From an uncultured Eubacteriales bacterium (GTDB lineage: Bacteria > Bacillota > Clostridia > Christensenellales > Aristaeellaceae): DNA of 64,000 nt. The notes beneath the pieces are model-generated. The model did not search any database and was not told the DNA's origin. It worked only from the letters and a program-made list of their open reading frames with translations. The position numbers were made by a program, and so were the translations under genes. How positions within the stretch are numbered: position 1 is the first letter of the stretch; every line of letters begins with the position of its first letter. Shown piece by piece: positions 36,338 through 44,898 of the stretch. The stretch is taken from NCBI GenBank assembly GCA_900318145.1, contig ONJM01000002.1:274748-338747 (forward strand), given 5' to 3'.

Positions 36338-36372
36338 TTCAAAAAACCGTTCATTATGAACGGTTTTTTGAA
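36338..36372. terminator. Bidirectional terminator between rsfS and coaBC
   Basis: A 16-bp stem (36338-36353 with 36357-36372) with AAAAAA and TTTTTT flanking ACCG/CGGT, which serves both convergent genes. Confidence 0.9.
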
Positions 36373-36381
36373 TTGCCTCTG

Positions 36382-37584
36382 TCAGCTGTTCCGTATTTCT
36401 GTTATACGGTCCAGGATAATGTCAGCCAACTGCCTTTTGCGCATGATCGGAAGCTCTTCCGCTCCGTTTCCTGTTATCAGCGTAGCGATATTCGTATCCG
36501 TATTGAATCCGGCTCCGGGTTTTGTTACGTCGTTGGCAACAATCATATCAAGATTTTTTGCGGTGAGTTTCTCCGCAGCGTGTTCCAGAACATGGTCTGT
36601 TTCAGCGGCAAACCCTACAAGCGTCTGTCCGTTTTTTTTCATCGTGCCCACAGCCTGGGCAATATCCGGGTTTTCCGCCAGCGTAATCACCAGAGGCTCG
36701 CCCTTTTTTTTCTTGATTTTTGTTGCTGAAGGGTTTTCCACCCGGTAATCAGCTACCGCCGCGGCCTGAATAACAACATCCTGTGTGCAGCACTCTTTTT
36801 TCATCGTGCGCAGCAGATCCGCCGCTGATTCAATTTCAATGATCCGGATCCCGTCCGGAATCTTTGCGGTTGTACTTCCTTTTACAAGCGTTGTTTCTGC
36901 GCCTCTGTCCCTGGCGGCTTCCGCAAGCGCAAAACCCATTTTCCCGCTTGAATCATTTGTAAGAAAGCGTACCGGATCCAGTCTCTCCCGGGTAGCGCCG
37001 GCGGTGACCAGTACCTTCAGGCCTGCAAGATCTTTTTTTCTGTTCAGGATGTCTGAAATTGCTTCCACAATCGTTTCCGGTTCGCTCATTCTTCCGGCGC
37101 CTTTATCGCCGCACGCGAGGATTCCGCTGTCAGGCCCGACAAAATGAACGCCGCGTTTCCGCAAGGTTTCAGTATTCTGCACTGTTGCTTCCGCGGTCCA
37201 CATGCCAGTATTCATCGCCGGAGCCACAAGTACAGGCGCTTTTGTCGCAAGAACTGTGGTACTCAGCATATCATCGGCAATGCCTGTCGCCATTTTTGCG
37301 AGAATATTCGCTGTAGCCGGAGCAATTACAAAAACATCCGCAAGCTGGGCCAGCGCTACATGCTTCACATTCCAGTATTCCGGCGCCGCAAAAGTATCCG
37401 TTATTACCGGATTGGCCGACAGTGTCTGAAATGTCAGCGGAGCGACAAATTTCGTCGCGTTTTCAGTCATGATTACATGAACCTCTGCACCCGCATGACG
37501 CAAACGGGAGACAACTTCAGCGCTTTTATACGCTGCGATGCCTCCCGTAATACCCAGCACAATTTTCTTGCCGGTCAGATTCAT
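36382..37584 (-). CDS. coaBC: Phosphopantothenoylcysteine decarboxylase / phosphopantothenate-cysteine ligase
   Basis: The bifunctional CoaBC makes 4'-phosphopantetheine from phosphopantothenate and cysteine. The 400 residues include the flavin-binding CoaC half (GITGGIAAYKSAEVV near 10-24, HVALAQLADVFVIAPATAN with the catalytic His near 75, PAMNTGMW near 120, and the ILACGDKGAGRM cysteine loop) and the CoaB ligase half from about 185 (VLVTAGATRERLDPVRFLTN). The ATG at 37584 lies just behind the rpoZ stop with GGAGG upstream. It is last in yicC-remA-gmk-rpoZ-coaBC. The window also codes for CoaE. Confidence 0.96.
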   Translation of the reverse strand: MNLTGKKIVLGITGGIAAYKSAEVVSRLRHAGAEVHVIMTENATKFVAPLTFQTLSANPVITDTFAAPEYWNVKHVALAQLADVFVIAPATANILAKMATGIADDMLSTTVLATKAPVLVAPAMNTGMWTAEATVQNTETLRKRGVHFVGPDSGILACGDKGAGRMSEPETIVEAISDILNRKKDLAGLKVLVTAGATRERLDPVRFLTNDSSGKMGFALAEAARDRGAETTLVKGSTTAKIPDGIRIIEIESAADLLRTMKKECCTQDVVIQAAAVADYRVENPSATKIKKKKGEPLVITLAENPDIAQAVGTMKKNGQTLVGFAAETDHVLEHAAEKLTAKNLDMIVANDVTKPGAGFNTDTNIATLITGNGAEELPIMRKRQLADIILDRITEIRNS

Positions 37585-37585
37585 T

Positions 37586-37804
37586 TTATGCCTGTTCCTC
37601 CAGTTCAGCCGGTTTATCATATGTCAGCAGCCCGCGGTTAATTTCTTCAACTGCGGTTTTAAGCGGCTTCATCCCCTCCGCGTCAATCATCGGCAGTGCA
37701 CCGTTCACAATTTCGCGGCCGCGCTTGCTCGCTTCCACCACCAGCGTATAGCGGCTGTCAGCATGGTTCAGCAGTTCAAGTACACTCGGATCAACAATAG
37801 ACAT
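37586..37804 (-). CDS. rpoZ: RNA polymerase omega subunit
   Basis: A 72-residue omega subunit: SVLELLNHADSRYTLVVEASKRGREI near 7-32 (partly quoted), and KPLKTAVEEINRG, the helical segments that hold the beta-prime tail. It follows gmk and precedes coaBC, the conserved Firmicutes order. Confidence 0.93.
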   Translation of the reverse strand: MSIVDPSVLELLNHADSRYTLVVEASKRGREIVNGALPMIDAEGMKPLKTAVEEINRGLLTYDKPAELEEQA

Positions 37805-37822
37805 TTTTCAATTCCTCCTGTC

Positions 37823-38425
37823 TTAGTCTTCAATCTCCGGAAAGTAGCGGACTGAATTCTGTTTTTCCGCCCTGACGATGGCAACCAGCTGATCGAACGC
37901 AAGCTCCAGGTCATCATTCACGATCAGATAGCGATATTTTTCCATCTGGGCAATTTCGCCTCTGGCATTATTCAGCCGCCTCCGGATTTCTTCTTCGTTC
38001 TCCGTATTGCGTGTATGAAGGCGCACCTTCAGATCGTGATAGCTTGGAGGAAGAATGAAAACACTGACACAGTCCTTCTCCTTTTCCATCACAGATCTGG
38101 CGCCCTGAGGATCAATGTCCAGAAGCACATTCTGCCCGCGGCTGATCCTTTCATACACTTCGCTTTTCAGCGTACCGTACCGGTGCGCGTGTACGCTGGC
38201 GTGCTCAAGGAACGCATCCTCGCTGAGCAGTTTATCATATTCCGCATCGGAAATAAAGTGGTAGTGCACATCTTCTATTTCATTTTCACGCCGTGCGCGT
38301 GTGGTAACGCTGACTGAAAAAGCAAAAGTCGGATCTTTGTCAAGCAGCTTTGAGACAAGCGTGCCCTTCCCGGCGCCGGAAGGGCCGGAAATAACCAGAA
38401 GCATTCCGTTGCGTTTCTCTTTCAT
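37823..38425 (-). CDS. gmk: Guanylate kinase
   Basis: Phosphorylates GMP to GDP. The 200-residue protein has the P-loop ISGPSGAGKGTLV near 12-24, the GMP-binding SVTTRARRENEIEDVHYHF stretch near 39-57, and DIDPQGARSV near 101-110. The start overlaps the remA stop by four bases. Confidence 0.97.
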   Translation of the reverse strand: MKEKRNGMLLVISGPSGAGKGTLVSKLLDKDPTFAFSVSVTTRARRENEIEDVHYHFISDAEYDKLLSEDAFLEHASVHAHRYGTLKSEVYERISRGQNVLLDIDPQGARSVMEKEKDCVSVFILPPSYHDLKVRLHTRNTENEEEIRRRLNNARGEIAQMEKYRYLIVNDDLELAFDQLVAIVRAEKQNSVRYFPEIED

Positions 38426-38676
38426 GAATCCTTCTCCTCTGTTTTTCCGTCAATACGCGCTGCAATTGTTTCCGGCATCAGCGGTGAAAGGATCACATGC
38501 TCCGAATCCGTCACAAGCACAGCCCTTGTTTTATGACCGCATGTAGCATCAATCACACGGCCGGCATCCCTCGCGTCCTGAATCAGTCTTCTCACCGGGG
38601 CCGCTTCAGGAGATACGACTGCAATCAGCCTGTGCGCCGCAGCCATATTGCCATACCCGACATTAATAAACTTCAT
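38422..38676 (-). CDS. remA: RemA/DUF370 family regulator
   Basis: An 84-residue DUF370 protein (MKFINVGYGNMAAAHRLIA, SPEAAPVRRLIQDARDAGRV, VIDATCGHKTRAVLV), the family of B. subtilis RemA, a DNA-binding ring-forming activator of matrix genes. In most Clostridia it lies between yicC and gmk as here, so a broader role is likely. Overlaps gmk by four bases. Confidence 0.93.
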   Translation of the reverse strand: MKFINVGYGNMAAAHRLIAVVSPEAAPVRRLIQDARDAGRVIDATCGHKTRAVLVTDSEHVILSPLMPETIAARIDGKTEEKDS

Positions 38677-38679
38677 ACT

Positions 38680-39552
38680 TTACTCCACATTCTGGATTTG
38701 CTCACGCAGCTTTTCGATCTCACTCTTCAAATCAACAACATACTGTGCGATCTCTGTATCCTGGGCTTTTGATCCGATCGTATTGGCTTCGCGGTTCATT
38801 TCCTGAATCAGAAAATCCATCTTTTTCCCAATTTCACCTTCGGCATCCAGATATACGCGCATTTGCCGAAGATGGCTTTCCAGGCGTGAAAGCTCTTCGT
38901 CAATAGCGCACCGGTCTGCCATGATCGCGACTTCCTGCGCCAGTCTCTGTGGATCCGCTCCGTCAGAAAGCAACGTTTTCAGCCTTCCTTCAAGCCTCTC
39001 CCTGTATTCCGACACTACGGACGGCGCCCTTCCGGCAATCCTGTTCCGTAATACCGCGGCAGCGTCCAGATGCGTCCGCAGGTCTTCCTTCAGGTGTTCC
39101 CCTTCTTTTTTCCGCATTTCTGTCAGCTGCATCAGCGCCTGTTTTAGCGCGTCAGCGCACAGTACACTGACAAGCTCCTGATCCATTTCCCTTTCGCCCA
39201 GCGTTGTGACGCCTTCCAGTCTGAGAAGCTTGCTGACACTCAGGTCATATTCAGCGCCCGTTTCCTCGCTCAACGCTTTTCCTGCTTCGCAGTACTGTTT
39301 TGCAAGTTCACGGTCTATGGAAATCTCTGTACCGGACGCTCCGGTTTTTTTTACCGTCAGGAATACTTCCGCATGTCCGCGCTTCAGTACAGATCCGATT
39401 GTGTCCCGTGCGATCTTTTCCAGAAAGGAAATGTTCCTGGGCAGCCGCATGCTTATGTCCAGAAAACGGTGATTTACGGTTTTCAACTCGGCAGTGACTT
39501 CCCATCCATCGTTCAGGACTCTCCCGATTCCGCATCCTGTCATACTCTGCAC
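38680..39552 (-). CDS. yicC: YicC/YloC family endoribonuclease
   Basis: A 290-residue helical protein of the YicC family, now known as an RNase in E. coli. The N-terminus VQSMTGCGIGRV and the C-terminal KMDFLIQEMNREANTIGSKAQD are the two family blocks. The start is taken as GTG at 39552, 11 bases behind AAGGAG, giving (M)QSMTGCG; an ATG three codons later is possible. It heads the yicC-remA-gmk-rpoZ-coaBC unit from a strong promoter. Confidence 0.92.
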   Translation of the reverse strand: MQSMTGCGIGRVLNDGWEVTAELKTVNHRFLDISMRLPRNISFLEKIARDTIGSVLKRGHAEVFLTVKKTGASGTEISIDRELAKQYCEAGKALSEETGAEYDLSVSKLLRLEGVTTLGEREMDQELVSVLCADALKQALMQLTEMRKKEGEHLKEDLRTHLDAAAVLRNRIAGRAPSVVSEYRERLEGRLKTLLSDGADPQRLAQEVAIMADRCAIDEELSRLESHLRQMRVYLDAEGEIGKKMDFLIQEMNREANTIGSKAQDTEIAQYVVDLKSEIEKLREQIQNVE

Positions 39553-39581
39553 TGCGTATACATCTCCTTTCACAGAATGCA

Positions 39582-39610
39582 ATTATACCATCCGGCGCAG
39601 GAAAAGACAA
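39582..39610 (-). promoter_or_regulatory. Promoter for yicC-remA-gmk-rpoZ-coaBC
   Basis: Minus strand TTGTCT (39605-39610), 17-base spacer, TATAAT (39582-39587). Confidence 0.8.
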
Positions 39611-39672
39611 TCAGCGCAGAATGGTACTTCATATCCTTTTCAGTATTGGTTTCAGAAAATCTTACAGCGTGT

Positions 39673-40011
39673 TTATTCCCATTCTGCCCACACTTCCGGA
39701 CAGTATCCCGAAGTTACCTTATTCCCGTTCCGTACAACAGGAGTTCTCAGAAGCCACGGGTTTTCCTGTATAGCCGGAATCAGCAGCTCCGCCCGGTCAT
39801 AATAGCAGGCAGGATGTTCTTTTACTTTACTGTTATCCCGGTCCAGCAGCCTGTCTGTACCTACAGCGTCCAGCATCAGACGGATTTCCCGTTCTCCCAG
39901 CCGGTGTTTTTTCAGATCAAGTCCCTGATACGGAATCCTGCGTTCCTTGAAATAGCGTTCTGCCTTTTGTGTGTCGAAATTCTTTTTACCGAAATAAATC
40001 TGAATGTTCAT
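39673..40011 (-). CDS. ArsC/Spx-like protein lacking the catalytic cysteine
   Basis: A 112-residue thioredoxin-fold protein of the arsenate reductase/Spx family. The N-terminal IYFGKKNFDTQKAERYFKE aligns with the usual YxxxxCxTCxKA pattern, but both cysteines are absent (NFDTQ). RTPVVRNGNKVTSGYCPEVW corresponds to the C-terminal RPhi(V)-type loop. Without the thiol it is unlikely to reduce arsenate and may act by protein binding. It lies five bases behind the dnaC-like gene and is the last gene of that unit. Confidence 0.75.
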   Translation of the reverse strand: MNIQIYFGKKNFDTQKAERYFKERRIPYQGLDLKKHRLGEREIRLMLDAVGTDRLLDRDNSKVKEHPACYYDRAELLIPAIQENPWLLRTPVVRNGNKVTSGYCPEVWAEWE

Positions 40012-40016
40012 CCGTG

Positions 40017-40982
40017 TTACCTTTCAAATTTCCGGAGATCGCGGCCGGCCAGCGTAAGGATCATACAGTTCTTCGGATTGTTCAGTCTGGACGCAACGCG
40101 TTCCGTGTATCTTTCCCTCAGTTCCTGCAGCGTCAGATTTGTACTGATCACCGTGGACATTCCGCGGTTCTGGCGTTCATTGATCAGAAAAAAGAGCTGT
40201 TCCACGGTAATATTCTGCATCAGCGGTTCGCTTCCGAGATCGTCCACCATCAGCACGGGAACTTCCATCAGCTCCTGTACGCCGTTCTCGGATTCATAAT
40301 GGCTTTTCCGCGCCATCTGCAGAAATGTATACGCGCTGACAATCAGTACATTCTGTCCCCGTTCAATCAGTCTCGCGGCCATCGCGCGCATCAGGAACGT
40401 CTTCCCGAGCCCGCTTCCCCCGGTCAGAAGTATATCCCGCTGCTGCACGTCAGGATATCTGTCTGCCCATTTTTCACATTTATCCCTTGCAATCCCCGTC
40501 AGCTGCCTTTGTGTCACGCCGTTGCTCACGGGCTCGTCCGGTATCAGCGAGGAATCATATTTTTCGAAGGTTTCCGATGCATTCTTTCCCAGTCCGATCC
40601 GGTCCCGTATTTTTTGCTGATATGCCTTTTTCAGGCACTCGCAGGGTTCGCGTACCGGTTCACCCGTATATCCTGTGTCTTTGCACACAGCACACCGGTA
40701 AACCGGCGACAGATAATCTGCCGGCAGACCTGATTTCAGCAGTTTCTGCTCAATCAGGCGGTTCAGGTTTTCCATTTTTTCCGGCAGGTTTTCCGCTTCA
40801 GCCGTACCATGCAGTATTTTCTTTATCGTACCGAATACAAGATTTTCCCGTTCCTGCACGAGAGAGGCAATTTCAGGATAATTCCGGTTGATCCTGCTCC
40901 TGCGTTCCGCTTCTTCCTTTTCGTTGGCGGAACGTATTGTCTCGTATTCATCTTTAAGCTCGTTCAGCAGATCTTCACGCAT
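40017..40982 (-). CDS. DnaC/DnaI-type helicase loader ATPase
   Basis: A 321-residue AAA+ protein. A charged coiled-coil start (about 1-65) is followed by a CxxC...CxC zinc-type cluster (CAVCKDTGYTGEPVREPCEC, near 97-116), then Walker A LTGGSGLGKTFLM near 175-187, Walker B VPVLMVDDLGSEP near 234-246, and STNLTLQELRERYTERVASRL near 276-296. This is the layout of loaders that place the replicative helicase at origins. The ATG at 40982 overlaps the dnaD end by eight bases with GGAGG upstream. Confidence 0.88.
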   Translation of the reverse strand: MREDLLNELKDEYETIRSANEKEEAERRSRINRNYPEIASLVQERENLVFGTIKKILHGTAEAENLPEKMENLNRLIEQKLLKSGLPADYLSPVYRCAVCKDTGYTGEPVREPCECLKKAYQQKIRDRIGLGKNASETFEKYDSSLIPDEPVSNGVTQRQLTGIARDKCEKWADRYPDVQQRDILLTGGSGLGKTFLMRAMAARLIERGQNVLIVSAYTFLQMARKSHYESENGVQELMEVPVLMVDDLGSEPLMQNITVEQLFFLINERQNRGMSTVISTNLTLQELRERYTERVASRLNNPKNCMILTLAGRDLRKFER

Positions 40983-42459
40983 TCTCCTGACCTCCGTATT
41001 CGGAAAGCATACGCTGCATGGCTTCTTCCTGTTCTCCCGCGTAATCGCGCTGGACATACTGCTGTGCCGCAACAGCCTTTACGCTGTTTTTTCTTCCTCC
41101 TGCGGAAGCCTTTTCCTGCCGTTCTTTTTTCTCTTTCTCAGCTTCCTCGGTTGTCCGGATTCCTTTTTCAGCCCATTCAGACAGCACTTTATCCATGTAG
41201 CTCAGCGGTTTCCTGGATTCGAAAGCAAGCTCAGCCGCCAGGGTAATCATTTCGCGGCTGAATCCGAGTTCACCTTCCCATTTTTCCAGCATCTGTATTG
41301 CTTTCTGGCTCGTATCCGTACCCTGAACAGAAGACCATTTCTGCCGCAGGAAACGCATATATTCCTCTTTTTCGTGAAACGCGCTGACATGTTCCCGTAT
41401 TTCCTGCTCACTGGTAAATCCGCGGTCCTGCCAGCTTTTCAGCAGTTTGAGTACGGATTCGAGCGGCTGTTTTTTCGCGGCGCATTCCTTCGCGGCTATG
41501 AGTACGATGTCGTTTGGGAACAGCTTTCTGATCTCATCGTATGTTTTTTGCTGCGACGGTGTTGCAATGCTCCGCTGGCCGATTTCAGACAGCACTTTTT
41601 TCAGGTTTTTCCTGTCCGCCTCATATGCGTCCAGATCGCTCCGGTTCAGCTGCTGGTTGTTTCCTCCCCTGCTTCGGAATGTCTGTTCAAGAATCGCGTC
41701 CACAACCGCAAGATTCGGATCCGCGGTCCCGGTCCGGTCACAGGCGTCCAGAACAGCTTCCTGTGTGAAGTTCCATTCCTGGCGCCACTTTTTGTACAGT
41801 GCCAGATTCGCGTCGGAAGGGTTGTATCGTTTTCCCATCTTTCGCAGCACTTCCCGGAACCCGGCGTTCATCATTTCGTCCCGTGCGAGCAGGTGCTCCG
41901 CGTCCTCCGCCGTAAATGCCTTTTCCCTGGAAAGCATTTCTGCGACAATTCCGGCATCCCGGATCCTGAAATTTTTCCCCCGGGTCCGCTCCATGTGTTT
42001 CAGCAGCATCAGTACTGCTTCCTGGGAAAGATGCAGTTGTTCCTTCCACTCATAGCATTCGGCCATTTCAGAACCGTGAAATTCACGGCGGCCTTCAAAG
42101 CAGTTTTCAATTTCCCTGCAGAACTGCACATAGTCAGGTTCCGGCGCGTCAATGCTTGTAAGGTTCAGCTGCTTTATGTTGATATATTGCCAGACAGGCG
42201 GATGATCCTGTATCCGGCGTACGATCCTCCGGCGTTCCCAGTATCGGAATGCCTGCATGATCTGATCTTCTGTCAGACCGAGTTCCCTGCACATGCTCTC
42301 CATGTCCATTTCTTTTCTGGGATGGTAGCAGCAAAGCAGGCCGTACAGGTATACTTTCACATATTCGCCCTTTGCTCCCGGCATGTATTCCAGGATAAAC
42401 TGGTTCTCCACCGGCGTGATATCAAACATGGCAAACTGTTCGTCAAAGGCGAATGTCAT
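40975..42459 (-). CDS. DnaD/DnaB-like primosome protein
   Basis: A 494-residue protein: a winged-helix N-terminal domain (about 1-100, with VKVYLYGLLCCYH and ILEYMPGAKGEYV) and several DnaD_2-type helical repeats (about 210-250, 300-350, 370-420), ending in a Lys/Glu-rich tail. DnaD and DnaB proteins remodel origins and work with the DnaC/DnaI loader, which is encoded directly downstream and overlaps it. Longer than typical DnaD (about 230), it is closer in size to B. subtilis DnaB. The start follows GGAAGGAG. Confidence 0.85.
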   Translation of the reverse strand: MTFAFDEQFAMFDITPVENQFILEYMPGAKGEYVKVYLYGLLCCYHPRKEMDMESMCRELGLTEDQIMQAFRYWERRRIVRRIQDHPPVWQYINIKQLNLTSIDAPEPDYVQFCREIENCFEGRREFHGSEMAECYEWKEQLHLSQEAVLMLLKHMERTRGKNFRIRDAGIVAEMLSREKAFTAEDAEHLLARDEMMNAGFREVLRKMGKRYNPSDANLALYKKWRQEWNFTQEAVLDACDRTGTADPNLAVVDAILEQTFRSRGGNNQQLNRSDLDAYEADRKNLKKVLSEIGQRSIATPSQQKTYDEIRKLFPNDIVLIAAKECAAKKQPLESVLKLLKSWQDRGFTSEQEIREHVSAFHEKEEYMRFLRQKWSSVQGTDTSQKAIQMLEKWEGELGFSREMITLAAELAFESRKPLSYMDKVLSEWAEKGIRTTEEAEKEKKERQEKASAGGRKNSVKAVAAQQYVQRDYAGEQEEAMQRMLSEYGGQENA

Positions 42460-42481
42460 GAATTCTTCCTGCTCCTTCCAG

Positions 42482-43864
42482 TCAGTCCGGGTGGTCTTCC
42501 AGGATCGCGGCGGCAGCTTTCTTCCCGGCTCCCATGGCCAGAATTACCGTTGCTGCGCCTGTCACGGCGTCTCCGCCCGCGTATACGTTCTTCATGCCTG
42601 TTCTTCCCGTATCATCCGCCTGGATTCCTCCCCACTTTTCTGTGGGCAGTTCCGGTGTGGTCTTTTTAATCAGGGGATTCGGACTGTTGCCGATTGCTAC
42701 GATCACTGTTTCAACGGGAAGCTCGAAATCACTGCCGGCAACCGGTACAGGACGCCTGCGGCCCCTTTCATCAGGTTCACCGAGCTGCATTTCGATACAT
42801 TTCATGCTCTTCACAAATCCGGTATCATCTCCGGTAATCTCCGTTGGCGCCGTAAGCATCCGGAAGATGATTCCCTCTTCCTTTGCGTGGTGCACTTCTT
42901 CCGCCCGGGCCGGCATTTCCTTCTCACTCCTGCGGTATACAACAGTGACTTCCGCGCCAAGTCGTTTCGCGCAGCGGGCAGCGTCCATAGCGACATTCCC
43001 GCCGCCGATTACCGCCACACGCGAGCCGATTTTGACAGGTGTGTCATGTTCTGGAAACGTGTAGGCTTTCATCAGATTCAGCCGGGTCAGAAATTCGTTG
43101 GCGGAATAGACGCCGCACAGGTTTTCACCAGGAATCTTTTGGAAATTGGGAAGTCCTGCTCCGCTGCCGATAAATACAGCGTCGTTGCCTTCCTCCAATA
43201 GCTCCTTCACAGTGAATGCCTTTCCAACAACAGCGTTTGTGACAATTTTGACGCCCATATCCTTCAGCGTTTCGATTTCACGCGCAACCAGCGCCTTCGG
43301 CAGACGGAATTCGGGAATACCGTACATCAGAACACCGCCTGCTGTATGCAGCGCTTCATAAATCGTCACATCCCAGCCGGCCTTTGCCAGTTCTCCGGCG
43401 CAGGTAAGCCCAGCAGGACCGCTTCCGATAACCGCCGCTTTCTTTCCGCAGGCCGGTTTCTTTTCGCTCTGTACATTTCCTTCAGACATGGCTGTATCTG
43501 CTGCAAAGCGCTCCAGACGTCCGATTGCGACGGGTTCGCCTTTAATTCCCCGAACGCATTTGCTTTCGCACTGGCTTTCCTGCGGGCATACCCGTCCGCA
43601 GATAGCAGGCAGGGCATTTTGGCTCCGGATCAGATTATACGCACCGATAACGTCTCCTTCTTTAATTTTCGCGATAAAACCGGGAATCGGCACATTCACC
43701 GGGCACCCGCTCACACAGGGACTGTTTTTGCAGTTAAGGCAGCGTTCCGCTTCCTCAACAGCAATTTCCCGTGTATATCCCAGCGCTACTTCCTTGAAAT
43801 TCGCAGCCCGTACAGCCGGCTCCTGTTCAGGCATCGGATGTTTTACCATCGACATATTCGGCAT
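42482..43864 (-). CDS. nfnB: NADPH-dependent oxidoreductase, NfnB/GltD type
   Basis: A 460-residue flavoprotein: an N-terminal region with two Fe-S cysteine clusters (CLNCKNSPCVSGCPVN near 36-51 and CGRVCPQESQCESKC near 88-102) and tandem FAD/NADPH Rossmann domains (AVIGSGPAGLTCAGELAKAG near 140-159, AVIGGGNVAMDAARCAKRLG near 282-301). With nfnA just upstream it should form the electron-bifurcating NADH-dependent reduced ferredoxin:NADP+ oxidoreductase. Alone it could be read as the glutamate synthase small subunit; the partner gene favours Nfn. The ATG at 43864 is used, behind GGGGAGG. Confidence 0.9.
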   Translation of the reverse strand: MPNMSMVKHPMPEQEPAVRAANFKEVALGYTREIAVEEAERCLNCKNSPCVSGCPVNVPIPGFIAKIKEGDVIGAYNLIRSQNALPAICGRVCPQESQCESKCVRGIKGEPVAIGRLERFAADTAMSEGNVQSEKKPACGKKAAVIGSGPAGLTCAGELAKAGWDVTIYEALHTAGGVLMYGIPEFRLPKALVAREIETLKDMGVKIVTNAVVGKAFTVKELLEEGNDAVFIGSGAGLPNFQKIPGENLCGVYSANEFLTRLNLMKAYTFPEHDTPVKIGSRVAVIGGGNVAMDAARCAKRLGAEVTVVYRRSEKEMPARAEEVHHAKEEGIIFRMLTAPTEITGDDTGFVKSMKCIEMQLGEPDERGRRRPVPVAGSDFELPVETVIVAIGNSPNPLIKKTTPELPTEKWGGIQADDTGRTGMKNVYAGGDAVTGAATVILAMGAGKKAAAAILEDHPD

Positions 43865-43866
43865 AT

Positions 43867-44709
43867 TTATCTGGCCTCCCCGGTTAGTCTGCAAATGTGT
43901 TTTTCACGTGCTTTCGCTTCTTCCGGACGGAACATTCTGCCCCTGGCCATCGCTTCGTCGAAGTCAACGAGATGACCGTCAAAATCCGGTCCGTCCACAC
44001 AGGCGAATTTAGTCTCACCGCCCACCGTCAGCCGGCATCCGCCGCACATGCCTGTGCCGTCAATCATGATTGGGTTCATGCTGACAATCGTTTTGATACC
44101 AAGGGGCCGTGTCATCTCACTTACGGCTTTCATCATCGGCAATGGTCCGATGGCAATTACGGTATCATATTCCCGTCCGGCCTGCAGCTGCTTTTCCAGT
44201 GCCTGTGTAACAAATCCTTTGTTGCCGTTACTGCCGTCATCCGTCATGACAATCAGATTCGTACAGGCAGCCTCAAGCTCTTCCTTCAGAATGATCAGAT
44301 GTTCGTTCCGGAAACCGACGATCAGATCAACTTCCGCACCCGCGTCATGCAGCGCTTTCGCCTGCGGATAAGCGATGGCAACTCCCAGACCGCCCCCGAT
44401 TACCGCTGCGCGTCTGATACCTTCAGTTTCGCTGGGTTCGCCCAGCGGTCCGACAAAGTCAAGCAGTGCGTCACCTTCCTCCAGGGTATTCAGCTTCTCT
44501 GTTGTATATCCGACACGCTGAAAAATGATCGTTACTGTCCCCTTTTCCCGGTCATATCCGGCGATCGTCAGCGGAACGCGTTCCCCTTCCTCGTCAATCC
44601 TGAAAATAATAAACTGCCCGGGTTTAGCTTTTCTGGCTACAAGCGGCGCTTCAACAACCATCAGCGTTGTGGTTTCGTTCAGTTCCTGCTTACGTACGAT
44701 GGAGTACAA
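43867..44709 (-). CDS. nfnA: Ferredoxin-NADP+ reductase subunit alpha (NfnA)
   Basis: A 280-residue FAD/[2Fe-2S] reductase of the PyrK/NfnA type: GQFIIFRIDEEGERVPLTIAGYD near 32-54 (partly quoted) binds FAD, VIGGGLGVAIAYPQAKAL near 106-123 the dinucleotide, and MCGGCRLTVGGETKFACVDGP near 220-240 carries the iron-sulfur cysteines. It starts with TTG behind GGGAGGG. It and nfnB form the bifurcating complex found in many anaerobes. Confidence 0.9.
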   Translation of the reverse strand: MYSIVRKQELNETTTLMVVEAPLVARKAKPGQFIIFRIDEEGERVPLTIAGYDREKGTVTIIFQRVGYTTEKLNTLEEGDALLDFVGPLGEPSETEGIRRAAVIGGGLGVAIAYPQAKALHDAGAEVDLIVGFRNEHLIILKEELEAACTNLIVMTDDGSNGNKGFVTQALEKQLQAGREYDTVIAIGPLPMMKAVSEMTRPLGIKTIVSMNPIMIDGTGMCGGCRLTVGGETKFACVDGPDFDGHLVDFDEAMARGRMFRPEEAKAREKHICRLTGEAR

Positions 44710-44743
44710 TTCTTTTCCCTCCCGTTTTCTTCAGATTATATCT

Positions 44744-44772
44744 ATTTTACTCTTTTCGTTTTTTCTGTGCAA
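44744..44772 (-). promoter_or_regulatory. Possible promoter for the nfnA unit
   Basis: Minus strand TTGCAC (44767-44772), 17-base spacer, TAAAAT (44744-44749); a TATAAT lies slightly nearer to the gene but lacks a -35. Confidence 0.5.
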
Positions 44773-44862
44773 CATTGCCGTTGTCTTCCTTCCGTTTTCC
44801 TTTTCTCTCTGCAGTTTCTCTTTTTGTTTGCTGCTGTACTTTTTTTTCGTTATATCCTGTGC

Positions 44863-44868
44863 TATAAT
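44863..44868 (+). promoter_or_regulatory. Probable -10 box for fba
   Basis: TATAAT at 44863-44868, 30 bases before the fba start; no good -35 hexamer is visible (T-rich). Confidence 0.5.
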
Positions 44869-44898
44869 ATATGTATTACGTTGAAGGAGGTTCCTGCC

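Noticed and set aside
40888-42669. A 593-codon open frame on the plus strand opposite the DnaD-like gene
   Set aside because: It mirrors the codon pattern of the real minus-strand genes, has no family similarity, no ribosome binding site, and runs across the boundaries of dnaD and nfnB.
42482-43864. Assignment as glutamate synthase small subunit
   Set aside because: The Fe-S clusters and Rossmann pairs fit that too, but the partner directly upstream is an NfnA/PyrK-type reductase and no large glutamate synthase gene is present.
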